A stretch of 15,241 nt of DNA from the NCBI GenBank assembly GCA_050740975.1, contig JBOIEE010000209.1:1-15241 (forward strand), read 5' to 3'. The stretch is from JBOHHR01 sp050740975 (GTDB taxonomy: Bacteria > Pseudomonadota > Gammaproteobacteria > JBOHHR01). This document shows, piece after piece, positions 8,093 through 14,527 of this stretch. The translations under genes were made by a program, and so were the position numbers. Numbering within the stretch: position 1 is the first letter of the stretch; each line of letters starts with the position of its first letter. A model generated the notes under the pieces. That model saw only the letters and a list, made by a program, of their open reading frames with translations. It was not told the DNA's origin and searched no databases.

Positions 8093-9727
8093 TTGCCAAA
8101 TCCAAACATTCCGTTTCATCCGATCATTTACGTCCGCGGTTACGCCATGACGCCTACCGAGATCGACGCAACGACGGCGGACCCCTTCTGCGGCTTCAAT
8201 CTGGGCTCCACGGTTTTCCGGGCCGTGCCAGATAAGACCCAGCAGCCGCGTAAGTACATTTTTCAGTCGCCAGTGGTTCGGCTTGCCTCCGACTTTAAGT
8301 ACGAGAACGTCTACCAGGACGGCTACGACATCCTGGATCCGGAGTGGGAAACCGACGCGACAGGCAAGCCAACGGATAACAAGCTCACCAGCCGCTCCAT
8401 CATTATCTTCCGGTACTACGACGAAGCCTCCCGGATGCTGGGTGTTGGGGAGACGCCGCCGATTGACGTCTTTGCCAGGAAGTTGGGCGAGCTCATTCTG
8501 CGTGTTCAGGAACTGGTCTGCAAGAACGAGAAGAACGGTATTACGAAAGATGCCTTCCGCTGTTATCTCGTTGCCCATTCGATGGGCGGGCTGGTGTGCC
8601 GGGCGTTCCTGCAGAACCCCAAGAACGATCCGCGGAAGGCGGGCCGCTTTGTCGACAAGCTCTTCACCTATGCCACACCTCATAATGGGATCGACATGGT
8701 GGGCATGAATGTCCCGGGCTGGCTTACCAAGGACGACATGAGCAACTTCAATCGGGACCGGATGGCCGAGTATTTTGGCCTGAATGCGCTCACGAACAAG
8801 CCGCCGGGAGACCGGGTCGATTGGCTCCCAGAAAGCCGCTTTTCCTCCGAGCAGGTATTCTGCATGGTGGGTACGAACCGTATGGACTACGAAGTTGCCC
8901 TAGGTCTATCGAGAACGTTTGCCGGCCACGGCAGCGACGGGCTGGTGAAAATCGAGAATGCAACCCTAAGCGGCCTGAAGGACAATGGCCAGCCGGGCCA
9001 GCCGTGTGCGAAGGCCTTCGCCTACCGGTCCCATTCTGGCTACTTTGGTATCGTCAACAGCGAAGAGGCCTACCAAAACCTCACGCGATTCCTGTTCGGC
9101 AACGTGCGGGTCGACATCTGGGTGGATGTCACGGCCATTCGCCTGCCAGCCGAGGTACAAAAAGAGCAGGACGCGGGAAAGAAGGTCAATGCTCTTTACC
9201 AGTTCGAAGTACTTGCCTCCCCCCGGGGTAAACTCTGGTATCTCACAAGACGCACCTCCGAAGAGGACTCGGTGGCCTGCCTGAGCCACAAGGAGTGGCT
9301 GGCTGCGCCGAAGAAAAACGGATCGGTGTACGTCTCCACGGTTTTCCTGGCCAATCGGGCAAAGGTGAATACCGATCGCAATACGCTTGCCTACTCAATG
9401 ACCCTTGGCGTTCGAGTGCCGGACTACGAAATCGACAGGAAGCTCTGGATCAACGAGCACTACGAGGGCGGCTATCTGTTTCGTAATGCGGTCGTTCTGG
9501 AGATGGCTCCGCCCGACAGTCCTGGGGAGAAATGGAAGATCGCCTACGCCTGGCAGGGAACAGCAGTAAACCTCGCGGCGGAGGAGATCGCCGCCAAGAC
9601 CATCAAGGGTGGCAAGGTGGAGGTGAAGATCCCACTACCGTCAGACGGCAAGACCAGGCCGGGCATAGAGGGACAACTTCGCTTTGTCGTGTCAGCATGG
9701 AATCCGGACGCCGTGGTGGATGAGTAG
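8093..9727 (+). CDS. Lipase-like alpha/beta-hydrolase with C-terminal beta-rich domain
   Basis: The protein has 544 residues and starts at TTG behind a strong ribosome binding site. The N-terminal half looks like an alpha/beta-hydrolase: strand PIIYVRGYA (10-18, oxyanion-hole position), and YLVAHSMGGLVCR (158-170) with the G/A-x-S-x-G nucleophile elbow at Ser163. Asp282 (HGSDGLV) and His314 (RSHSGYFGI) are likely triad partners. This fits an esterase or lipase acting on an acyl ester; the substrate is unknown. Residues from about 338 onward (VRVDIWVDVTAIRL to the end) form a second, probably beta-rich domain that I do not recognise. No signal peptide or membrane segment is evident, so it is probably cytoplasmic or exported by a signal-independent route. 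The gene stands alone between RAYT fragments and RTX-tail repeats, which suggests mobile cargo. Hydrolase fold fairly sure; substrate not assignable. Confidence 0.85.
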   Translation: MPNPNIPFHPIIYVRGYAMTPTEIDATTADPFCGFNLGSTVFRAVPDKTQQPRKYIFQSPVVRLASDFKYENVYQDGYDILDPEWETDATGKPTDNKLTSRSIIIFRYYDEASRMLGVGETPPIDVFARKLGELILRVQELVCKNEKNGITKDAFRCYLVAHSMGGLVCRAFLQNPKNDPRKAGRFVDKLFTYATPHNGIDMVGMNVPGWLTKDDMSNFNRDRMAEYFGLNALTNKPPGDRVDWLPESRFSSEQVFCMVGTNRMDYEVALGLSRTFAGHGSDGLVKIENATLSGLKDNGQPGQPCAKAFAYRSHSGYFGIVNSEEAYQNLTRFLFGNVRVDIWVDVTAIRLPAEVQKEQDAGKKVNALYQFEVLASPRGKLWYLTRRTSEEDSVACLSHKEWLAAPKKNGSVYVSTVFLANRAKVNTDRNTLAYSMTLGVRVPDYEIDRKLWINEHYEGGYLFRNAVVLEMAPPDSPGEKWKIAYAWQGTAVNLAAEEIAAKTIKGGKVEVKIPLPSDGKTRPGIEGQLRFVVSAWNPDAVVDE

Positions 9728-9728
9728 C

Positions 9729-9751
9729 GGTGGCCATCAGCCCTTGCCACC
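9729..9751 (+). other. Stem-loop just after the lipase stop
   Basis: GGTGGC (9729-9734) pairs with GCCACC (9746-9751) across an 11-base loop, starting two bases after the lipase stop. No T run follows, so it is not a classical intrinsic terminator. It could stabilise the mRNA 3' end or be incidental. Confidence 0.3.
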
Positions 9752-9779
9752 ATAGAGCAGCAGCTTCAAGCAGGGCCCG

Positions 9780-9805
9780 TTAAAGGGGCCAGGCTCGATA
9801 TATTT
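9780..9805 (+). repeat. RAYT-element 5' terminal motif
   Basis: TTAAAGGGGCCAGGCTCGAT and the following A/T bases stand 19-44 bases before the RAYT start at 9824. I recall similar 'GGGGTCAGGCTCGA' motifs upstream of RAYT genes in other proteobacteria. The inverted copy at 7709-7734 and a degenerate direct copy at 7857-7879 support it as an element end. Confidence 0.6.
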
Positions 9806-9809
9806 GTTG

Positions 9810-9815
9810 TATACT
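9810..9815 (+). promoter_or_regulatory. -10-like TATACT before the RAYT start
   Basis: TATACT lies eight bases before the ATG at 9824, within GTTG-TATACT-CAAC, whose arms are complementary. A near-identical arrangement (TATACTC then ATATG) occurs before the gene at 10014. No good -35 was found. Confidence 0.25.
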
Positions 9816-9823
9816 CAACGTAT

Positions 9824-9864
9824 ATGCCCCGCCGCCCGCGTGTTCACCTCGATGGAATATGCCT
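9824..9864 (+). pseudogene. RAYT transposase, N-terminal remnant
   Basis: The codons read MPRRPRVHLDGI, the usual N-terminus of a RAYT transposase (commonly continuing PLHIVQRGHN). The family sequence then stops and the duplicated RTX tail follows in frame, giving a chimeric 73-codon frame ending at 10045 (last residues KRTCEQG). The missing middle and C-terminal part of a RAYT sits upstream of the lipase at 7492-7665, in an order reversed from a normal gene. It cannot encode a transposase; whether the chimera is translated is unknown. Confidence 0.75.
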
Positions 9865-9981
9865 GTTCAGCCGCAGCGGGGATGATCTCAGCATCACGGT
9901 GCTTGGTGGTACAGACGGGATCACCATTCAAAAGTGGTATTCGGGCTCCGAGGATCGGGTAGAAGAATTCCACACCACCGA
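9865..9981 (+). repeat. Duplicated RTX-tail segment (direct repeat 2)
   Basis: It matches 7202-7318 at 115 of 117 positions, at a constant offset of 2,663 bases and in the same orientation. It is in frame with the RAYT start codon at 9824 and keeps the RTX reading frame (FSRSGDDLSITVLGGTDG onward). The high identity implies a recent duplication, recombination or gene conversion. After 9981 the sequence departs into the promoter region of the next gene. Confidence 0.95.
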
Positions 9982-10001
9982 AAAGAGCGTTTTATTCTTC
10001 T

Positions 10002-10007
10002 TATACT
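10002..10007 (+). promoter_or_regulatory. -10 element implying a leaderless mRNA
   Basis: TATACT ends six bases before the ATG at 10014, so transcription from it would begin at or within a base or two of the start codon. No Shine-Dalgarno sequence precedes the ATG, which agrees. There is no clear -35; the upstream bases come from the RTX-tail duplication. Confidence 0.35.
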
Positions 10008-10013
10008 CTGAAT

Positions 10014-10550
10014 ATGAACAAAAAAGAACCTGTGAGCAAGGCTGAGTTTGTGCGAAGCCAACCCGCGACCGCGTCGGTCGACCAGGTTGTGGAAACCGCA
10101 CGCTCCGCCGGAATCCAATTGACCCGGGACTACGTTTACAAGGTGCGAGGTGGAATGAAGAAGGACAAGAAACCAACTTCAGGGAAAAAGCAGGGCCCAC
10201 CAAGTCGCGCAGCGAGGAAGAAGGTTGGGCCCAGCAGCCCCCAGCCCGAGACCCGGCCCAGGATGGCGGATCTCATTCGCAGCCTTCCCACAAGCATGCC
10301 CACGCGGGAAGTCGTCATTGAGATAGCTAAGAAGGGCCTGGATGTGTCCCCCGATTACGTCTCACGCGTCCGGAGGGAGACTCGGCATCGTGGAAGTAAA
10401 AAGGGACCTCAGCCTAGGCCTGTCGGGAAGACGGGGGCGAACATCGAAGCGACGTTTCGTAAGTCCGTGCTGGACCTCGGCCTGGAAAAATCCCGCCGGC
10501 TGCTTGCTGAAGTGGAGCGGAAACTTAAGGACCTGATCAGCGGTCGCTAA
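10014..10550 (+). CDS. Small basic protein with two HTH-like repeats, probable DNA-binding
   Basis: The protein has 178 residues and is rich in Lys and Arg. Two related segments, about 9-46 (KAEFVRSQPATASVDQVVE through YVYKVRG) and 83-121 (RMADLIRSLPTSMPTREVVI through YVSRVRR), share the pattern 'FVRS.P....EVV..A...G...S.DYV..VR', which reads like a helix-turn-helix. They are joined by K/P/S-rich linkers (47-82 and 122-143). A C-terminal helix (148-175, FRKSVLDLGLEKSRRLLAEV) resembles the dimer-like tail I recall in similar uncharacterised proteins, notably from deltaproteobacteria, though I could not verify this. Role inferred: nucleic-acid binding, perhaps regulatory. There is no Shine-Dalgarno; a GTG at 10032 is an alternative start. 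It lies immediately after mobile-element debris, so it may be acquired. Confidence 0.7.
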   Translation: MNKKEPVSKAEFVRSQPATASVDQVVETARSAGIQLTRDYVYKVRGGMKKDKKPTSGKKQGPPSRAARKKVGPSSPQPETRPRMADLIRSLPTSMPTREVVIEIAKKGLDVSPDYVSRVRRETRHRGSKKGPQPRPVGKTGANIEATFRKSVLDLGLEKSRRLLAEVERKLKDLISGR

Positions 10551-10621
10551 CGCCACCAGTCTCGACACTCCAGGTGTTCGGTTTATGGACACTGACTGTA
10601 CACCATTCTGAATCTTCCTGA

Positions 10622-11064
10622 ATAAAACGCGAGGCGAGTCCTCGAGTAATACAATTTGTTGCAAAGCGCGTTTTCTTGAAAACAGGGTTTTTCTACAGCC
10701 TCGTTAGGGTGCTGTTCCACAACTTGAAGCTTTGCGCCGATGCGCTTGAAACCGATTCGATATAAACACCTTCAAACATCTGAAACAGGAAGATATCGAC
10801 TTCGCTGTCTTGATGTTTCATCGCCGCCATGTCTATGAACACAACGGCGGCGAAGTAGACGAGAAGTACATCCGTGACAGGAGCGATGCATCGGTGCGTC
10901 CGAAGCAGGTGATTCGTGAAAACCGCGACACAGCCCTTAGAATTGCGGACCTTGTCTTGAAGATGGGTCAGAACATCCATAGAGGCTTCCACGCGATCTT
11001 CCCGACCGAGGACGTGCCGATTCGAATTCCAAACGAACAGCTTGAACGGCGTCAAAGCGAATGA
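10622..11064 (+). pseudogene. Frameshifted remnant of a HEPN-like protein
   Basis: Two frames join into one plausible protein. From 10622 (open after a TGA at 10619) it reads to FFYSLVRVLFHNLKLCADAL and ETDSI, then stops at 10763. The next frame continues DINTFKHLKQEDIDFAVLMF and HRRHVYEHNGGEVDEKYI to the TGA at 11062. The shift falls near 10755-10763. RHVYEH (10825-10842) fits R-x4-H with a polar residue after the Arg, the signature of HEPN ribonuclease-type domains found in toxin-antitoxin and defence proteins. The N-terminal part of the gene is missing and no start is visible. A separate start inside the second half (TTG-ATG at 10810-10815) lacks a convincing ribosome binding site. It could instead be an unrelated helical protein; HEPN is an inference from one motif. 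Confidence 0.55.
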
Positions 11065-11182
11065 TGCGCTTCATGATCCGCGTGAGTAAGGCTGGAGCTG
11101 CTTCAAGAAATTTGACCACGGGATAGTGACCCTGGACTCTGAGCCTCAACGCTCGCCCAGCATTTGGAGCCTTCAACTGGCG

Positions 11183-11188
11183 TATAAT
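11183..11188 (+). promoter_or_regulatory. Consensus -10 box upstream of prfB
   Basis: A perfect TATAAT lies 38-43 bases before the prfB start. The -35 region at 17-18 base spacing (around agcattt, 11159-11165) is weak. The ribosome binding site AGAGGA is at 11216-11221, four bases before the ATG. Confidence 0.5.
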
Positions 11189-11225
11189 AGTTGCGAACAA
11201 ACGAATGCAATTGAAAGAGGAATAA

Positions 11226-12324
11226 ATGGCCGAGCCGGCTATCTCTTTATCTCAAATTAAGGACATGCAATCGCGGATCGATGCACTCAGGGGGTATCTT
11301 TGACTATGAGCGCAAGCGCGAACGCTTGATGGAGGTTCAGCGCGAGCTGGAGGACCCCGCGCTATGGGGGCTTCCGGACCGGGTGCAGGCGCTCGGGAAA
11401 GAACGCGTCGCTTTGGAACAAGTAGTTGGCACGCTGGACGACTTGGCCGGGGGCCTGAAGGAGAGCGGCGAACTGTTGGCAATGGCCGAAGCCGAGGGCG
11501 ATGAGGCCAGCGTAGCGGCTATCGGCGAGGATCTGGATAAGTTGGAGCAGCGGCTGGCCGCTTTGGAGCTCCAGCGCATGTTCTCCGGTGCGCTCGACGC
11601 TAACAACGCCTTTGTCGATATTCAATCAGGGTCGGGTGGAACAGAGGCCCAGGATTGGGCCGAAATGCTATTACGCATGTATCTGCGCTGGGCGGAGCGT
11701 AACGGCTTTGAAACCGAGCTGATGGAGGTGTCCCCGGCTGAGGTGGCGGGGATCAAGAGCGCCACCCTAAGCGTGGTCGGCGATCACGCCTATGGTTGGC
11801 TGCGTACGGAAACCGGCGTGCACCGGCTGGTGCGCAAATCGCCGTTTGATTCAGGTAACCGCCGCCATACCTCCTTTGCCTCGGTGTTTGTGTCGCCGGA
11901 AATCGATGACGAGATCGAGATCGAGATCAAGCCGGAGGATCTGCGCATCGACACCTACCGGGCCAGTGGGGCGGGGGGACAACATGTCAACCGTACCGAT
12001 TCCGCCGTGCGCATCACCCACTTACCCACAAACACCGTGGTCCAATGCCAGAACGAGCGCTCCCAGCACAAGAACAAGGCGCATGCGATGAAGCAGCTCA
12101 AGGCCAAGCTTTACGAGTTGCAGTTGCAACAGCGCCGCGCCGAGCAGCAGGCAATCGAGGATGCTAAGGCCGACATCGGCTGGGGCAGCCAAATCCGCTC
12201 CTATGTGCTCGACCAATCGCGGGTCAAGGATCTGCGCACCGGCGTTGAGACAGGCAATCCCCAGGCGGTGCTCGATGGGGATCTTAAGCGGTTTATCGAA
12301 GCGAGCCTAAAGAGCGGGTTTTAG
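11226..12324 (+). CDS. prfB: Peptide chain release factor 2 (programmed +1 frameshift)
   Basis: RF2 recognises UGA and UAA stop codons in the ribosomal A site and triggers peptidyl-tRNA hydrolysis. Translation begins at 11226 behind AGAGGA, reads 25 codons (MAEPAISLSQIKDMQSRIDA, then LRGYL), meets TGA at 11301-11303 and must shift +1 to resume at GAC 11302. The product is 365 residues, the same length as the E. coli protein. The RF2 stop-codon-reading tripeptide SPF falls at 205-207 and the catalytic GGQ at 250-252, also the E. coli positions. The protein ends at LKSGF. Regulation is autogenous: when RF2 is scarce, slow termination at UGA favours the shift. The commonly adjacent lysS is not present downstream. 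Very sure. Confidence 0.98.
11289..11304 (+). promoter_or_regulatory. prfB programmed frameshift site
   Basis: AGGGGGTATCTTTGAC contains the internal Shine-Dalgarno-like AGGGGG (11289-11294), the slippery CTT (11298-11300), the in-frame TGA stop (11301-11303) and the following C. This is the canonical RF2 autoregulatory signal, in which peptidyl-tRNA slips from CUU to UUU. Confidence 0.98.
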
Positions 12325-12379
12325 CTGTCGAAGCATAACGTCATAAGTAATGGCGCATCCGAAATTTCAGCTCGTCAAC

Positions 12380-12447
12380 CCAGCGGAAGCTGGCATCTAG
12401 GAAGTAGGTCCTGTTTTACTGGATCCCCGCTTGCGCAGGAATGACGG
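12380..12447 (+). repeat. Compound palindromic (REP-like) intergenic repeat
   Basis: CCAGC-GGAA-GCTGG (12380-12393) forms a perfect five-base-pair stem with a GNRA-type tetraloop. ATCCCCGCTTGCGCAGGAAT (12423-12442) is a degenerate copy of the common proteobacterial palindrome ATTCCCGC-TTTC-GCGGGAAT, flanked by CTGG before it and GACGG after. The two hairpins are joined by a 29-base spacer. It lies between prfB and the ABC exporter, and such elements are usually dispersed in many copies. Confidence 0.7.
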
Positions 12448-12552
12448 CTTCGGTAAGAGATACGAATCCACATGTGTCGCCGTATATAACAGCACAGACC
12501 TATTTCCGTTGGAAAGCTGTGCCGGCCTGATTGGCCACCACACCCGAAAAGC

Positions 12553-14418
12553 TTGGCATTAAGAAATAACCCTTTGTTCCCCACGTTGGAGCCTGCCCCG
12601 CTTTGGCATTTGAGGCGCGTGCTGCCCTTCTTGGCGCCGTATAGAGGAAGGGTGTTTTGGGCATTAACCTGCCTCGTCATCGCGGCTCTGGGAACACTAG
12701 CCCTGCCGGTTGGGGTGCGTCGGGTGATAGACTTTGGCTTCTCTAGCCCAGATACATCCAGTATCAACACCCACTTTCTGATGCTGTTCGGTACAGCGGT
12801 ACTGGTTGCGGTCTTCTCCGCTTTGCGCCACTACGCGGTATCGTGGCTAGGGGAGCGGGTGGTGGCCGATATACGGGATGCTGTTTATCGGCGGGTTGTG
12901 GCCATGGACCCGGGGTTCTTTGAGCTCACGCAGATCGGTGAGGTGCTGTCGCGCTTGACTGCCGATACCACCTTGATTCAGTCCGTTGTAGGTTCCAGCG
13001 TATCGATCGCGCTGCGCAGCTCCTGCGTATTTCTTGGCGGCTTGATCATGTTGATTATCACCAGTCCCAAACTGACTGCTCTGATCCTGCTCTTGCTCGG
13101 GTTTGTGGTGATTCCTTTGCTGGGCATGGGACGCAGGGTTCGCGCTCTATCGCGCAGCAGCCAGGACCGGGTAGCGGACGCCAGCGCTTTGGCCAGTGAA
13201 TCGCTAAACGCCGTTCAGACCATTCAGACGTTCAATCTCGAAGAGACTTTTTCCAGGCGCTTCGGTGAGGCCGTCGAGCGTGCGTTCCGTGTGGCGCGGC
13301 GGCGCTTTTTGGTTCGCTCTGTGCTGACGGCAAGCGCGGTCGTGGGAGTGTTTGGCGGAGCCGTGTTTGTTCTGTGGGTGGGCGCGCGCGCCGTCATTGA
13401 AGGGCAGATGAGCGCCGGGGAGCTGGGTCAGTTTGCGATCTATGCGGCTCTCATCGCAGGGACCACGGCGGCTTTGAGCGAGGTATGGGGAGAGGTGCAG
13501 CGCGCGGCCGGCGCCACGGAACGGTTAATGGAATTGCTGCATGCTGAACCACAGATCAAGCCCCCGGCGGATCCCGTTTCCATCCCCAAGCCTGTGCGGG
13601 GCGAGCTGCGCTTCGAGCGGGTATTTTTTCATTATCCTTCACGTCCGAACTCTTGGGCCTTAGAGGACTATACCCTGGAGGTCTCTGCCGGAGAAACGGT
13701 GGCGCTGGTTGGACCCTCCGGTGCGGGAAAGAGCACGGTATTGCAGCTACTGTTGCGATTCTACGATGTACAGAATGGCCACATTGCGCTCGATGGCATC
13801 GATCTGGCGAATGTGCAAGCGGCCGAGGTTCGTGATCGGATCGGCCTTGTTCCCCAAGATCCGGTCATCTTTGCGGCCAGTGCGTTGGAGAACATCCGGT
13901 TCGGAAGACCAAGTGCCAGCGATGCGGAGATACGCGCCGCCGCAAAGAAGGCCCAGGCCCATGAGTTTCTCGAGCGTCTGCCCCAAGGCTATCAGAGCTT
14001 CTTAGGGGAGCGGGGCACCCGTCTGTCGGCGGGCCAGCGGCAGCGCATCGCGATCGCGCGGGCGCTGTTAAAAAACGCCCCGGTGCTACTGCTCGATGAA
14101 GCCACCAGTGCCCTCGATTCCCAAAATGAACACCTGGTGCAGGAGGCTGTGGCAGAGCTGATGGAGGGGAGAACGACGCTCGTGGTCGCGCACCGGCTCG
14201 CGACCGTGATGCGGGCTGATCGGATCGTTGTGATGGACGCAGGAAGGGTGGTCGATACCGGTCGCCATGAGGAATTACTGCGCCGCGGTGGGCTGTATGC
14301 CAAGCTGGCCGCATTGCAATTTGACCAAGGGCGAGATCGTCGTAACTCGTTTAGGGAGCTGTGGTACAAAAGCAGTAGCAGTGGGGTGAACGCGTTGAAG
14401 ATCCCTAATGAGCCATAA
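12553..14418 (+). CDS. MsbA-like ABC exporter (fused membrane and ATPase domains)
   Basis: This is a half-transporter of about 621 residues that would work as a homodimer in the inner membrane, coupling ATP hydrolysis to export of a lipid or drug-like substrate. Six membrane segments lie near 33-55, 75-96, 150-170, 173-193, 256-278 and 292-310. The nucleotide-binding domain carries Walker A GPSGAGKST (387-395), Q-loop Gln435, signature LSAGQ (491-495, in place of LSGGQ), Walker B LLLLDE with Asp515 and Glu516, and H-loop His547. It resembles the MsbA-related subfamily more than MsbA itself. The start is uncertain: the frame opens at 12490, there is no early ATG, and TTG at 12553 or 12574 are candidates with no good ribosome binding site. 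A tail of about 30 residues (from FDQGRDRRNSF) extends past the ATPase. It looks monocistronic. Confidence 0.9.
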   Translation: MALRNNPLFPTLEPAPLWHLRRVLPFLAPYRGRVFWALTCLVIAALGTLALPVGVRRVIDFGFSSPDTSSINTHFLMLFGTAVLVAVFSALRHYAVSWLGERVVADIRDAVYRRVVAMDPGFFELTQIGEVLSRLTADTTLIQSVVGSSVSIALRSSCVFLGGLIMLIITSPKLTALILLLLGFVVIPLLGMGRRVRALSRSSQDRVADASALASESLNAVQTIQTFNLEETFSRRFGEAVERAFRVARRRFLVRSVLTASAVVGVFGGAVFVLWVGARAVIEGQMSAGELGQFAIYAALIAGTTAALSEVWGEVQRAAGATERLMELLHAEPQIKPPADPVSIPKPVRGELRFERVFFHYPSRPNSWALEDYTLEVSAGETVALVGPSGAGKSTVLQLLLRFYDVQNGHIALDGIDLANVQAAEVRDRIGLVPQDPVIFAASALENIRFGRPSASDAEIRAAAKKAQAHEFLERLPQGYQSFLGERGTRLSAGQRQRIAIARALLKNAPVLLLDEATSALDSQNEHLVQEAVAELMEGRTTLVVAHRLATVMRADRIVVMDAGRVVDTGRHEELLRRGGLYAKLAALQFDQGRDRRNSFRELWYKSSSSGVNALKIPNEP

Positions 14419-14517
14419 TAGACAATGTTGAGGCATCGAGTTTAGACTTCGTCCCGCACGAAAAATCAGTCATCTTGTGCGCACGGATGCCGCTTTTCTG
14501 CCTTGATTTCCTTTAAC

Positions 14518-14522
14518 AGGGG
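14518..14522 (+). promoter_or_regulatory. Ribosome binding site of the MFS gene
   Basis: AGGGG lies five bases before the ATG at 14528 and fixes that start. The 109-base gap after the ABC exporter shows no clear promoter consensus. Confidence 0.7.
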
Positions 14523-14527
14523 TCCCT

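Noticed and set aside
10670..10683. GTTTTC-TT-GAAAAC hairpin as a terminator for the gene at 10014
   Set aside because: A two-base loop is sterically poor, it is 120 bases past the stop, and it lies inside the coding-like HEPN remnant.
10937..11200. 87-codon minus-strand frame upstream of prfB
   Set aside because: It overlaps the HEPN remnant antisense, has no convincing ribosome binding site, and its translation is not recognised.
12375..12770. 131-codon minus-strand frame
   Set aside because: It runs over the palindromic repeat and the conserved start of the ABC exporter; a shadow frame.
14448..14462. Hairpin TTCGT-CCCGC-ACGAA after the ABC exporter as a terminator
   Set aside because: Only five base pairs and followed by A and not T residues on the coding strand.
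14503..14516. FNR-box-like TTGATTTCCTTTAA before the MFS gene
   Set aside because: The second half-site is poor and the site overlaps the leader, 12 bases before the start codon, where an activator could not act in the usual way.
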